Of a stretch of DNA of 64,000 bases, positions 8,801-17,795 are shown one piece after another. Position 1 is the first letter of the stretch. Each line of letters starts with the position of its first letter. The notes under the pieces were generated by a model. It was not told the DNA's origin, searched no databases, and saw only the letters and a program-made list of their open reading frames with translations. This DNA comes from 38-11 sp964539975 (GTDB lineage: Bacteria > Bacillota > Clostridia > Tissierellales > Dethiosulfatibacteraceae). The DNA is taken from assembly GCA_964539975.1 (NCBI GenBank), contig CAZIKK010000011.1:1-64000 (forward strand). Direction: 5' to 3'. The position numbers and the translations under genes were made by a program.

Positions 8801-9571
8801 CTACAATAACACACGCCATACATTTTCGAACAAGGATACAAAATAGGGATCTAGAAAGTTGATAATGGGTTCAATAATATAGAACAATGAAAAAAGGCCA
8901 ACTAAAAGCTTGGTTGGGATCCCGATAACAAAAATATTCAACTGGGGCATGAATTTAATCATGACAACCAAAATTACATCTACAAAAAAAGTGATTAGAA
9001 ATAGGGGCAAGGCAACTTTAAATGCGGCTAAAAACACAAAGGAAAAAGAACTAATAAACAAATTATAAAGATTGGCGGTAAAGGATAGATTCCCTATGGG
9101 ACTTATGATATAAGTATGAGAAAGCAAGTGAATCATTTGCAAATGCCCATTTAATACAAGAAAGACCAGTAAGACGATAATATTGAGAATATTGGCAGTC
9201 AAAGAGGTGTTGATTCCGTACTTAGGATCTAACAGCCCCCCCATACGATAACCAATCTGGGAATCAATAAAGAATCCTGCCGTTAGAAAGGCTGAGAAAA
9301 AAAGAGAAGACATGAAACCCATCAACAAACCTTTTAAAACTTCCACGACCGAAAAGGCTATAAATTGGAATTGGTTAGTGGGAATGGTTTCAAAATGGAC
9401 CCACTGAGAAAAAATGAGGATATAAGTCAAATAAATAATCAAAGAAATTTTTAAAAGACTATTCACTTCGTTTCGACCAAAGAAAGGCGAAGACAAGATG
9501 TAGCCTGACACTCTTAAACCTACTAACACAAATAAATCTAGATTATTATACAATTCAAAAAGCTCGAACAT
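8801..9571 (-). CDS. fliR: flagellar export gate protein FliR
   Basis: FliR forms the core export channel with FliP and FliQ. The 256-residue protein has several hydrophobic segments and the family pattern FFIDSQIGYRMGGLLDP about one third along. It is the first gene of a minus-strand unit fliR-flhB-membrane protein-ATP-grasp. A good sigma-A promoter lies 29 bases upstream of the ATG, and AGGA precedes the start by about 9 bases. Transcription is divergent from the flgB operon. Confidence 0.93.
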   Translation of the reverse strand: MFELFELYNNLDLFVLVGLRVSGYILSSPFFGRNEVNSLLKISLIIYLTYILIFSQWVHFETIPTNQFQFIAFSVVEVLKGLLMGFMSSLFFSAFLTAGFFIDSQIGYRMGGLLDPKYGINTSLTANILNIIVLLVFLVLNGHLQMIHLLSHTYIISPIGNLSFTANLYNLFISSFSFVFLAAFKVALPLFLITFFVDVILVVMIKFMPQLNIFVIGIPTKLLVGLFSLFYIIEPIINFLDPYFVSLFENVWRVLL

Positions 9572-9599
9572 GGCCGATTCCTATGGAATAATTTTGTTT

Positions 9600-9629
9600 A
9601 GTATAACAATGAGGAGAATCGAATGTCAA
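9600..9629 (-). promoter_or_regulatory. sigma-A promoter for fliR-flhB
   Basis: On the minus strand a perfect TTGACA (plus-strand 9624-9629) lies 18 bases from TATACT (plus-strand 9600-9605). The predicted start is about 20 bases before the fliR ATG. Confidence 0.7.
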
Positions 9630-9702
9630 GACTCTAATTAATCGGTATCGGTTGATGATGAAAAAACTTTAGAAAAAAATAACAAAAAACAGGAATATTT
9701 TA

Positions 9703-9731
9703 TTGACAGCCTTTAGAGCAAATGGTATTCT
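9703..9731 (+). promoter_or_regulatory. sigma-A promoter for the flgB flagellar operon
   Basis: TTGACA at 9703-9708, a 17-base spacer and TATTCT at 9726-9731. The transcript would start near 9738 and carry a leader of about 225 bases that includes the c-di-GMP riboswitch. The promoter lies about 75 bases from the divergent fliR promoter. Confidence 0.7.
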
Positions 9732-9820
9732 TTTAATGACAGATCAGCAAAAGAGTATTGCATTTTTTATTGAGTGAGATTTACAGAATATTAGAAGGTA
9801 CATAGTTTTGGGATAACCTA

Positions 9821-9907
9821 ATTCCAGAAACGACATACTTGTCGAAAGGCAAGGACGCAAAGTCATAGGACCTAAACACCTAGAGGTGCATGGTAGCCTG
9901 ATTACCT
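9821..9907 (+). ncRNA. cyclic di-GMP-I (GEMM-I) riboswitch upstream of flgB
   Basis: The leader holds the core GEMM-I features: helix P2 closed by GAC (9832) and GTC (9862-9864), an inner CTTGTC-GAAA-GGCAAG hairpin with a GNRA tetraloop, the invariant GACGCAAAG at 9854-9862, a CCTAAAC stretch at 9871-9877, the second hairpin, and GGTAGCC (9892-9898) followed by ATTACC. A terminator-like stem follows at once. The flgB leader of Clostridioides difficile has the same class in the same place, where ligand causes early termination. Direction of control here is inferred, not shown: the AGCC needed by the terminator also belongs to the aptamer. Confidence 0.88.
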
Positions 9908-9924
9908 AAGGGATGGGCTTTTTT
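9895..9924 (+). terminator. expression-platform terminator of the flgB riboswitch
   Basis: AGCCTG at 9895-9900 can pair with TGGGCT at 9914-9919 (including G-T pairs), followed by six T. It overlaps the 3' end of the aptamer, as expected of a transcriptional riboswitch. The stem is short and its strength was not computed. Confidence 0.6.
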
Positions 9925-9962
9925 ATTGTAAATTTTCAGGGAATGATTTGAGGAGGTATCTT

Positions 9963-10343
9963 ATGATTACTGATTTGAACGCGCGACTTGATTTCTATCG
10001 AAAGGGCTTGGAAGGATTGTGGACACGAAATGAAGTCATTTCTAACAACATTGCAAATGCAAGCACAGACAACTTCCAATCAAGAGACATAAATTTTGAA
10101 AAAGTAATGAATGAGTATATGTCAAAAATGCGGTCAGAGGATTTTTCACCAGATCATGGACGATTTAAATACAACATTGAGTACAAACGGGGGTTGCCAG
10201 TGAATGCTAATGGAAACAATGTTAATGTGGATAAAGAGATGGTGTCTTTAGCAGAAAATCAAATGAAATATGATTTGATGACTCAGGCGTTAAAGTATCA
10301 ATTGAATTTATTCAACACAGTAATCAGTGAATCGAAAGGGTGA
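9963..10343 (+). CDS. flgB: flagellar basal-body rod protein FlgB
   Basis: FlgB is a proximal rod component exported through the basal body. The 126-residue protein has the N-terminal rod-protein motif around VISNNIANASTDNFQSR and the C-terminal heptad region ending LNLFNTVISES. The ATG at 9963 follows a strong GAGGAGG; a TTG at 9948 opens the same frame but lies within that ribosome site and is rejected. It is the first gene of the long flagellar operon and is placed under the c-di-GMP riboswitch. flgC starts 5 bases after its stop. Confidence 0.95.
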   Translation: MITDLNARLDFYRKGLEGLWTRNEVISNNIANASTDNFQSRDINFEKVMNEYMSKMRSEDFSPDHGRFKYNIEYKRGLPVNANGNNVNVDKEMVSLAENQMKYDLMTQALKYQLNLFNTVISESKG

Positions 10344-10348
10344 TAGAA

Positions 10349-10786
10349 ATGAGTTTTATAAGAGCTTTAGATATTAGTGCGAATGGACTGTATGCACAAA
10401 AAAAGAAAATGGAAGTCATTTCTCAAAACATTGCGAATGCAGACACATTAGTAACAGAAAACGGAGAACCTTATAGAAAACAGTACACTTTGATGTCTGA
10501 GATAAGAGACAGAGATTTCCATAGTGCCTTGGACAATTTCAGTCAACCAAGGAATGGAAAAGGCGTAAGCGTACAAGTGATTACTGGGATGCAAGAGCCA
10601 TTCAAGATGCTTTATGATCCCGATCATCCACTGGCAAATGAAGAAGGATATGTGAGGATGCCAAATGTAAATACCACGGAAGAGATGATAGATATGCTGG
10701 CAGCCACAAGAGCGTATGAAGCCAATGTGACGGTGATGGATGCTACAAAAGAAATGTTCAAAAAGACGATGGAAATTATGAAGTAG
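10349..10786 (+). CDS. flgC: flagellar basal-body rod protein FlgC
   Basis: The 145-residue protein has the FlgC pattern: N-terminal LDISANGLYAQ..ME.ISQNIANA, a short middle and the C-terminal LAATRAYEANVTVMDATKEM region. It forms the proximal rod with FlgB and FlgF. AAGGGTGAT precedes the ATG at 10349; a GTG at 10340 in frame overlaps the flgB stop and has no spaced ribosome site, so the ATG is preferred. fliE follows in the standard order. Confidence 0.95.
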   Translation: MSFIRALDISANGLYAQKKKMEVISQNIANADTLVTENGEPYRKQYTLMSEIRDRDFHSALDNFSQPRNGKGVSVQVITGMQEPFKMLYDPDHPLANEEGYVRMPNVNTTEEMIDMLAATRAYEANVTVMDATKEMFKKTMEIMK

Positions 10787-10807
10787 AGTGTAGAGAGGTA
10801 AAAGAAG

Positions 10808-11119
10808 ATGGCAATTAATCCAGTAGGCGCAATTTCGCCACAATCGATAGAGCAACTTTACAAGGACTACAAAGGCGAATCAATCAATCAGTCAAATAGA
10901 ATTCAGTTTGGTCAAGTTCTCAACAATGCACTTGAAACAATGAATACCCATGTGAACACCACTCAAGAAACCCTAGAAAACATTATTAGTGGGAAAAGCG
11001 ATGATTTGCACCAGTACATTATTGAATCAGAAAAGACATCTGCCAATTTGCAGCTGACATTGCAAGTTCGAAACAAAGTGGTGGATGCGTATAATGAAAT
11101 TATGAGAATGCAAGTTTAG
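10808..11119 (+). CDS. fliE: flagellar hook-basal body protein FliE
   Basis: FliE joins the MS ring to the rod. The protein is 103 residues, the normal size, with the C-terminal family pattern TSANLQLTLQVRNKVVDAYNEIMRMQV written across about residues 78-103 (key residues QVRNKVVDAY and MRMQV). GAGG lies upstream at normal spacing. It sits between flgC and fliF as in Bacillus and Clostridium. Confidence 0.95.
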   Translation: MAINPVGAISPQSIEQLYKDYKGESINQSNRIQFGQVLNNALETMNTHVNTTQETLENIISGKSDDLHQYIIESEKTSANLQLTLQVRNKVVDAYNEIMRMQV

Positions 11120-11133
11120 GACTGAGGTAGGCA

Positions 11134-12720
11134 ATGCAAGAACGATTGATAGCGGGAAAAGATAGATTATTAGGTTATTGGAATGGTTTTGGCAAGAAAA
11201 AACAAAGAAGAATAGCTTTGTTAGGTATTATTTTACTGATAACTTTATCAATGACGGGCTACTTGGTAGGACAGACAGATTATGCCGTTTTGTATACGGA
11301 CATGGAATCAAGGGAAGTGTCGGAAGTATTAACGACATTGCAAGACATGGGCGTCAAAGCAAAAGTAGAAGATGGCAGTACTGTATTGGTAGATAGTAGG
11401 AGTGAAGAAGCCGTTAGAATGCAACTTGCACTTCAAGGCTACCCAAGAACCGGATTGAATTATGATATTTATATGGATAGCATGACTTTCACAACCTCTA
11501 GTCAGGACAAGAAGGTGATGCTGATTTATCAATTGCAAGAAAGACTGGGTAAAACGATAGCCATGTTGGATGGGATCAATGGAGCAGTAGTAACCATCAG
11601 CATGGAGGATGACCGAGTCTTTCGTTTTACGTCGGAAGAGAGTTCGGTGAGCGCCAATGTGGTGTTGGATATAGACCGCAATACAACTTTGGGAAATAGT
11701 CAAGTAACGGCTATTAAACGTTTGATGATTACAAGCATTAGTGGTCTAAGAGAAGAAAATGTAGCGATTATTGACTCCAATCTAAATAATTTGACAGGCA
11801 TCACAGCCTCCGACAACACTTATGAAGCTCAAAACCTATATGCTATGCAAAGAGAAGTCGAGCGGGACATCTCTGAAAGAGTGCGTTACTTATTTGAACC
11901 GGTCTTTGGGAATGAGAATATTAAAGTTGCAGTAAACGCAACGGTTGATATGGATAAGAGGTTTACTGAAGTAATCGAGTATTCACCGGTGGTGGATGAA
12001 GAAGGCATTCCTTACATGGTGGATGAACTCACTGAAAGATTGCAGGAATCTTCACAGAACACCGGAGATGCAGCAGCAAATTACCAGATTGATAGCGAAA
12101 CGCTCAATACTAGAATGCAAAATGTAGTCAATTACCGGGTAAATGAGTTGAGACAAGTGATAGAAGAGGCTCAGGGAGGCATTCAAGAGATTACGGTATC
12201 AGTATTAATCAACAATACGGTCAACGCAGATGAGGCCATTCTTGAAAGCATCAACGGTCTTGTCGCAGCAGCAGTAGGGATTCAGCCAGAAAATATCACA
12301 GTTGGGTATATGAATTTTGCTGCCAGTGAAGCGTTGCGTGCAGATATGCAAAGTGCATTGGCAGATCAAGGATTTCAATTGCCAATAAGCGAAAGAGCCT
12401 TGTTGATACTATTTGCATTGGTGCTGTCATTCATACTGACGCTTGTTATTTTGAGACAACTAAAACCAGCATCCAAAAAACGTCCTGCAATGGTAGCCTC
12501 CATGGAAGGTGTGGACGTAACGATAGAAGATGATGAGGAAGCCTTGGGGATAAGTGACACGGAAAAAGAACTAATGGCAAAGAAAAAGGAAATCATTGAA
12601 AAGTTCAACAAAGACAGCGAGGGAGAGAAAGTTATCAAGGAAATTGAAACGATCATTGACACAAATCCCTCAAATATTGCGAATATCATCAGTGCTTGGT
12701 TGAATGAAGATGGATTCTAA
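11134..12720 (+). CDS. fliF: flagellar MS-ring protein FliF
   Basis: FliF builds the membrane ring and the housing of the export gate. The 528-residue protein has a first transmembrane segment at about 24-46, a large ring-building region with the family YAVLYTDM and QLALQGYP patterns, a second transmembrane segment at about 425-446, and an acidic C-terminal tail that binds FliG. It lies 14 bases after fliE and 15 before fliG. Confidence 0.97.
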   Translation: MQERLIAGKDRLLGYWNGFGKKKQRRIALLGIILLITLSMTGYLVGQTDYAVLYTDMESREVSEVLTTLQDMGVKAKVEDGSTVLVDSRSEEAVRMQLALQGYPRTGLNYDIYMDSMTFTTSSQDKKVMLIYQLQERLGKTIAMLDGINGAVVTISMEDDRVFRFTSEESSVSANVVLDIDRNTTLGNSQVTAIKRLMITSISGLREENVAIIDSNLNNLTGITASDNTYEAQNLYAMQREVERDISERVRYLFEPVFGNENIKVAVNATVDMDKRFTEVIEYSPVVDEEGIPYMVDELTERLQESSQNTGDAAANYQIDSETLNTRMQNVVNYRVNELRQVIEEAQGGIQEITVSVLINNTVNADEAILESINGLVAAAVGIQPENITVGYMNFAASEALRADMQSALADQGFQLPISERALLILFALVLSFILTLVILRQLKPASKKRPAMVASMEGVDVTIEDDEEALGISDTEKELMAKKKEIIEKFNKDSEGEKVIKEIETIIDTNPSNIANIISAWLNEDGF

Positions 12721-12735
12721 AAACAGGGGTAAACT

Positions 12736-13746
12736 ATGAGCGTGAATCTAACAGGACAAGAAAAAGCCGCAACGCTACTATTGTCAATCAATAAAAATGT
12801 CGCGGCAAAAGTATTAAAAAATTTAAGTGATAATGATATTGAAAAAGTAACTTATCACATAGCCAATTACAAGGCTGTCCAATCTGATACAAGGATGGAA
12901 GTGTTGGGTGAGTTTTACGAGTTGTGTTTGGCAGAAGGATACATTTCTGGAGGCGGAATAGAATATGCAAAAGATGTATTGACTGAAGCGTTGGGGTCTC
13001 AAAAATGCATTCAAATTATGAACCGCATGTCTAAAATGAATTACAAGAAACCTTTCAAGTTCTTGGAACAAGTTGACGCGAATGAGTTGGTTAATCTCAT
13101 CAAATCAGAAAGAAACCAAACGATTGCTTTGATCCTCTCGTATGTGGAATCGGAGCAAGCAGCTAAAATATTGGCATCCATTGATGAGGAAAGACAATCG
13201 GATATTGTTAAAAGAATTGCCAAAATGAACAAAATATCGCCTGAGATCATTGATCAAATTGAAGAAAAGATCAAATCTAAACTAAATGAATTTCTTGGAC
13301 CGACTTCTAGGCGAGATGAGGATATGGGAATCAGTATCGTGGCAAATATTCTTTCATCCATCGACAGAAAATCTGAAAACAGGATATTTAAAGAAATAGA
13401 AGCCTACAATATCGAAATGGCAGAGAATATCAAAAAACAGATGTTTGTATTCGAAGACATCGTTAATATTGACAACCGAAACTTGCAAAAGATTATGGTC
13501 AAATTGCCTGGAAAAGATGTTGCATTAGCTCTTAAATCCACAACAGATCAGGTGAAAAACAAGTTGTTAAGCAACATGTCCAGACGAGCACAAGAGATAA
13601 CGCAGCAAGAAATGGATATGCTCGGAAAAGTCAGACTGAGCGAAGTTTTGGAAGCTCAACAAAAAATTGTGGCAGTCATATTAGAAATGGAAAGCAACGA
13701 AGAGATTATCATTTCTAAAAAAGGCGACGACATGTTGGTAGAGTAG
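12736..13746 (+). CDS. fliG: flagellar motor switch protein FliG
   Basis: FliG couples the stator to rotor torque. The 336-residue protein shows the N-terminal FliF-binding domain (LTGQEKAATLLLSI), the middle domain with a QTIALILSYVE stretch, and the C-terminal torque domain with the FEDIVNIDNR pattern and LP.KDVALALK. Length and order (fliF-fliG) are standard. The switch partner FliM is not found in this window, while FliN is encoded at 20147. Confidence 0.97.
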   Translation: MSVNLTGQEKAATLLLSINKNVAAKVLKNLSDNDIEKVTYHIANYKAVQSDTRMEVLGEFYELCLAEGYISGGGIEYAKDVLTEALGSQKCIQIMNRMSKMNYKKPFKFLEQVDANELVNLIKSERNQTIALILSYVESEQAAKILASIDEERQSDIVKRIAKMNKISPEIIDQIEEKIKSKLNEFLGPTSRRDEDMGISIVANILSSIDRKSENRIFKEIEAYNIEMAENIKKQMFVFEDIVNIDNRNLQKIMVKLPGKDVALALKSTTDQVKNKLLSNMSRRAQEITQQEMDMLGKVRLSEVLEAQQKIVAVILEMESNEEIIISKKGDDMLVE

Positions 13747-13757
13747 CGAGGTAAAGC

Positions 13758-14423
13758 ATGGGAATAAAAGACAAGTTGAAAAGAAAACCGAAATCCGGAA
13801 AAGAGAAATCCACGAAAGAGAAGCAAAGAGATGCGCTAGATAAAATTATTTTTGCAGGTTTTACCTTGATCATTGTTGTGTTCATCGCCATTGCGTTGTT
13901 CGCCATGGATGTTTTTAATTTCAAGACACAAGTTGTGGATGAAGTAACACGTCAACTAGTGGCCCGTCAAGAGGGAGCCGCTGCCCAATACGTAGGAGAT
14001 GATTTGTTGCGAAGATACGAAGCCATCATTGGCCAGGAGTTTGGGAAATTGAACATACGAGATCAACAACTTAATGATTGGGAACTAGATCTTACCCAGA
14101 GAGAAGAAACCCTAACAGAAAAAGAAGAAGCTTATCAAATTAAGTTAGATGAACTGAATGCTTTTGAAGTGGAAGTTTACGGTGAGGCAGAAAACATAAT
14201 GGAACTGAGCAAGGTCATCGAACGAATGACACCTGAAAATGCAGCGAATATGTTATCGGAAGTAGAAGATTTGGAGTTAGTGAAGAATGTGATATTTTTC
14301 ATTAAAGAGGATCGGGCGGCTCAAATCCTAGAAAATATGAGCCCAAGCCTCGCGGCAAGGATTGTGATGGAAAGGTTTATATCAAAACCCAGTTCTAGTG
14401 AACCAGAACAGGAAGCAAACTAG
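13758..14423 (+). CDS. YlxF/MgtE_N-like flagellar locus protein
   Basis: A 221-residue protein with a basic lysine-rich N-terminus (1-27), one transmembrane segment (about 32-51), a long charged coiled coil (about 90-150) and a C-terminal domain like the MgtE intracellular N domain (LSKVIERMTPENAANMLSEV and RAAQILENMSPSLAARIV). This architecture matches YlxF of the Bacillus fla/che operon, which lies between fliJ and fliK. Here it directly follows fliG, and fliH, fliI and fliJ are missing. The exact role of YlxF is not settled; FliG-C-like and MgtE_N folds are related, so a rotor-side or export function is possible. Confidence 0.75.
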   Translation: MGIKDKLKRKPKSGKEKSTKEKQRDALDKIIFAGFTLIIVVFIAIALFAMDVFNFKTQVVDEVTRQLVARQEGAAAQYVGDDLLRRYEAIIGQEFGKLNIRDQQLNDWELDLTQREETLTEKEEAYQIKLDELNAFEVEVYGEAENIMELSKVIERMTPENAANMLSEVEDLELVKNVIFFIKEDRAAQILENMSPSLAARIVMERFISKPSSSEPEQEAN

Positions 14424-14468
14424 CCTTTTCTTTACATAATTATCGTATACAAGAAAGGAGGTGACAAG

Positions 14469-15671
14469 ATGATACAAAGCTTAATAAATGATGGATGGGT
14501 TATCCAGAAGCCCATAAGTCAGAGAGGAACAACTGAAGAATCAAAAACAGAAGAGAAGACATCAGCGTTTGAAAGTTTGTTGACAGAAGCGACACAAAAA
14601 AAACGTGACAAACCGACAAAAGAAGGGAATGAGATAGAAGAAGAAATTCTAAAACCATCTGATGATTCGGAAGAACAGATAGAATGGCTCAGCGTGATAT
14701 TCCCTAATGCGAAAGAACCATTTCTTGATATTGATCAACCGGCTACAGAGCAAGAAGGTAAAGCGTTAGAGATAGAAATAGAGAGGGTGGTCGAGAAGGG
14801 TATTTTAGAGGAAGCCAACGATTTTAAGCTTGAAGTTGAAACACGCCATTCAAATGAGAACGATAAAGACATGAAAACCTTCGATGAACTAGTGGAGAGT
14901 GGAACAAGAAACAAGACAACAACCAAACTTTACTTTGAATCAGAAGAACCAATGGATTTTACACAAGACAGACCAAGGCAGATGTCGTTAGAAAACAAAA
15001 TCCACGAAGACATTGAAGACATTGAAGAGACTGAATGGACAGAGCAGGATGAGAAGATACAGCTAGATCCAATGCATCAAAAGCAACAAAGGAAGGAATC
15101 TTTCTCAGGTGTGCTTGAGGACAACAAAGCCTTTGATCGGTATGAAAACTTCACTTTGGCATCAATGGAAAAAGAGGCTACAACAATACCCGAAGAGAGT
15201 ATCCCTACTGCAGAAACAGCGCAATCTATCATTGATCAGATGACAGAAAGTATCCTAACAAAAAAGACGGACGAAGGCACAGTGATGCAACTTAGGCTCA
15301 AACCCGAATTTTTAGGAGAAGTAACGATTCGACTAGAAGAGACCAAGTCAGGGATCACCGCAAATATTGTGGCAGAAAAAGAAATAGTAAAGACTTTGTT
15401 GGGACAATCAAATGAGGAGTTAACAGCTTTGTTGGCCGAGAAGAATATCAAAATTGACCAACTAATTATTGAAAGCAAAGATATGACGGCCAACCATGGC
15501 GAAGATCAATTCTCTGAAGAGACATTCAATGATTTTTCTGACAATGAAAACCGACGAGAGCAAAGGGAAACCCCTTATTCTCAAAGAGGCGAGCTAGACA
15601 CTATTAGCATGGAAGACCACAAAAATTCAGAAAAAAGAATCATGAAGGAAGGATTAAATCTTTATATCTAA
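14469..15671 (+). CDS. fliK: flagellar hook-length control protein FliK
   Basis: FliK measures the hook and triggers the FlhB switch. The 400-residue protein has a long, acidic, low-complexity N-terminal ruler (about 1-260) and a conserved C-terminal hook domain with LRLKPEFLGEVTIRLE and VKTLLGQSNEELTALLAEKN (about 275-340), then a charged tail. A very strong AAAGGAGGTG site precedes the ATG. The order fliK-flgD-flgE that follows is standard. Confidence 0.9.
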   Translation: MIQSLINDGWVIQKPISQRGTTEESKTEEKTSAFESLLTEATQKKRDKPTKEGNEIEEEILKPSDDSEEQIEWLSVIFPNAKEPFLDIDQPATEQEGKALEIEIERVVEKGILEEANDFKLEVETRHSNENDKDMKTFDELVESGTRNKTTTKLYFESEEPMDFTQDRPRQMSLENKIHEDIEDIEETEWTEQDEKIQLDPMHQKQQRKESFSGVLEDNKAFDRYENFTLASMEKEATTIPEESIPTAETAQSIIDQMTESILTKKTDEGTVMQLRLKPEFLGEVTIRLEETKSGITANIVAEKEIVKTLLGQSNEELTALLAEKNIKIDQLIIESKDMTANHGEDQFSEETFNDFSDNENRREQRETPYSQRGELDTISMEDHKNSEKRIMKEGLNLYI

Positions 15672-15685
15672 CGAAAGGAGAATAT

Positions 15686-16087
15686 ATGGATATTACAAGA
15701 ACAGCAGCAACACAAGCCTACAAAGCAACAGAACAGAATGGTCCCAATAATGATGTGGACAAAGAGTTTTTTCTCAAGCTTCTTGTTGCACAGATGAAGC
15801 ACCAAGACCCCTTATCGCCAACCGACAACAATGAGTTTATTTCACAGACGGCGCAATTCACCTTGTTGGAAGAAATTCAAGCCTTAAAGACAGAGTTCGC
15901 CCAGGACAAATCTTTTAACCTTATTGGGAAATATGTGGAAGGAAACATCAAGAATGCGGTGAGTGGCAAGTATGAAACGGTTGGAGGATATGTCGATAGT
16001 GTGACAATATCTGCAGGAAAGCCAATACTCAATTTGGGTGAGATGCGAATGAACCCAGAAAACGTAACGGGAGTGCGAAATGAGTGA
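15686..16087 (+). CDS. flgD: flagellar hook-capping protein FlgD
   Basis: FlgD caps the growing hook. The 133-residue protein contains the family core DKEFFLKLLVAQMKHQDPL, PTDNNEFISQTAQFTLLE and a short C-terminal segment after FNLIGKYVEG. It is the short form typical of Gram-positives, without the full Ig-like and tudor-like C-terminal domains of enteric FlgD. Its stop overlaps the start of the next gene by 8 bases. Confidence 0.93.
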   Translation: MDITRTAATQAYKATEQNGPNNDVDKEFFLKLLVAQMKHQDPLSPTDNNEFISQTAQFTLLEEIQALKTEFAQDKSFNLIGKYVEGNIKNAVSGKYETVGGYVDSVTISAGKPILNLGEMRMNPENVTGVRNE

Positions 16088-16469
16088 CCACTCAATCAAT
16101 CAGATCAGAATCCAACACTTGATACAACAGCAACAACAATTAAATAATCAATCTAACAGACTCAAAACCAATGAATTTGAGAAAATTCTAGATAAGAAGC
16201 TTGAAAAAACCATCGATGCGAAGCCTATTCACTTCTCAAAACATGCTCGCCAACGATTGAATGAGAGACAAATCGAAGTCAGAGAGGACGAATTAGAAAA
16301 GTTGAACGAGGCTTTACACACAGCCAAAGAAAAAGGAATAAAAAATCCTTTGATAGTAGGAGAAAATCTGATTTGCATAGCAAATACGGATTCCAAAACC
16401 ATTATCACCATCATGGATACCATGAAAGATAAAGTGTTTACCAATGTAGATGGTGTGGTGAACATATAG
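16080..16469 (+). CDS. TIGR02530-type flagellar operon protein
   Basis: A 129-residue protein between flgD and flgE. Its polar, glutamine-rich start (IQHLIQQQQQL) is followed by FSKHARQRLNERQIEV and a C-terminal region ending in MKDKVFTNVDGVVNI; this is the signature of the small flagellar operon protein family TIGR02530 found at this position in many Firmicutes. Its function is not firmly known; a role in hook assembly is proposed by position. The ATG overlaps the flgD end. Confidence 0.85.
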   Translation: MSDHSINQIRIQHLIQQQQQLNNQSNRLKTNEFEKILDKKLEKTIDAKPIHFSKHARQRLNERQIEVREDELEKLNEALHTAKEKGIKNPLIVGENLICIANTDSKTIITIMDTMKDKVFTNVDGVVNI

Positions 16470-16545
16470 CTGGACCTCACAAGGAAGCTATACTGCCCCG
16501 ACCGACAGACGGGCAAAAAAAGACAAGTGATAAGAGGAGAACAAA

Positions 16546-17781
16546 ATGTTAAGATCAATGTATTCAGGTGTATCTGGACTAAAAGTACACCAAACAAAAT
16601 TAGATGTAATTGGCAATAATATAGCCAATGTCAATACAGTCGCCTATAAGAGCTCAAACATTACATTCCAAGAGATTCTAAGTCAAACACTAGCTACGGC
16701 ACAACCTCCAACAACAACAGGAACAGGCGGAACCAATCCTTCGCAAGTTGGGTTGGGAACGACCATAGGCGCAATTACAACAAACCATAATAATGGAAAC
16801 ATCCAAACAACTGATAGCAACACAGATTTGGCCATTGATGGCGATGGTTTCTTTGTTGTAAGTGATGGTTTTACTAGCTCCTATACTCGGGCAGGCAATT
16901 TCACCATTGACAGTGCTGGAAATCTAGTAACAGTCAATGGAGAAAAAGTAATGGGATGGAACGTGGATGCCAATAATGAGATTGATACCAGTGCGCCTCT
17001 TGAGGCAATTGATTTATCCTCCCTTAACATGCCTGCTACAGCAACTGAAAACCTGATGATCCAAGGAAACTTGAACAGTTCAACACCTGTTGGAAACACA
17101 TTTGAATACAATATGTCGGTGTTTGACTCTTTGGGAACCGCACATACAATTACTATGACATTTGAAAGAGTGGGAGATCCTGAGGATCGAAGATTTTCGT
17201 TTGCTGTTGAAGGCTCAGATGACATGACTATAGCGGCAGGAGGAAGTCGATATTTAACATTTGATGTCAATGGGAAACTGGATCAAGTAAACGGAGATGA
17301 GTTAAGCATAAGCTTTAATAACGGCGCGGATGAGATGGAGGCAAGCATCACTTTTAATCCAAATCGAATGACAATGTATGATAATCCTACTTCGATCACA
17401 GGAAACCAAGACGGATACTCAGCAGGATCATTGATTAATCTGGGAATTGATAAAGAGGGCAATGTGATCGGAAATTTCTCAAATGGACGTGACAACCATG
17501 TAGCTTCTTTAGCGATTGCAACCTTCATAAATCCTCAAGGATTAGAGAAGATTGGCGGCAACTTGTTTACAACAACATGGAACTCAGGCGAACCGGAAGT
17601 AGGTATAGCCGGAACAGGTATGAGAGGCGCGGTTGCATCCAACTCGCTGGAAATGTCAAATGTGGACCTTTCTAGGGAGTTTACAGAAATGATTGTGGCA
17701 CAAAGAGGCTTTCAAGCAAACTCAAAAATCATTACCACATCAGACGAAGTGTTGCAAGAACTAGTGAATCTAAAACGGTAA
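16546..17781 (+). CDS. flgE: flagellar hook protein FlgE
   Basis: The 411-residue protein forms the hook. N-terminal MYSGVSGLKVHQTKLDVIGNN and NIANVNTVAYKSS and the C-terminal SNVDLSREFTEMIVAQRGF with DEVLQELVNLKR are hallmark hook/rod ends; the centre is a serine/threonine-rich beta region. AAGAGGAG precedes the start. A gap of 76 bases before it contains a weak hairpin (about 16494-16515) with no clear role. flbD follows 14 bases after. Confidence 0.96.
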   Translation: MLRSMYSGVSGLKVHQTKLDVIGNNIANVNTVAYKSSNITFQEILSQTLATAQPPTTTGTGGTNPSQVGLGTTIGAITTNHNNGNIQTTDSNTDLAIDGDGFFVVSDGFTSSYTRAGNFTIDSAGNLVTVNGEKVMGWNVDANNEIDTSAPLEAIDLSSLNMPATATENLMIQGNLNSSTPVGNTFEYNMSVFDSLGTAHTITMTFERVGDPEDRRFSFAVEGSDDMTIAAGGSRYLTFDVNGKLDQVNGDELSISFNNGADEMEASITFNPNRMTMYDNPTSITGNQDGYSAGSLINLGIDKEGNVIGNFSNGRDNHVASLAIATFINPQGLEKIGGNLFTTTWNSGEPEVGIAGTGMRGAVASNSLEMSNVDLSREFTEMIVAQRGFQANSKIITTSDEVLQELVNLKR

Positions 17782-17795
17782 AGGTTGGATAGAAG

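Noticed and set aside
16494..16515. Hairpin before flgE as a terminator or riboswitch
   Set aside because: The stem is short and imperfect and is followed by A, not T; no known motif fits. It is probably incidental.
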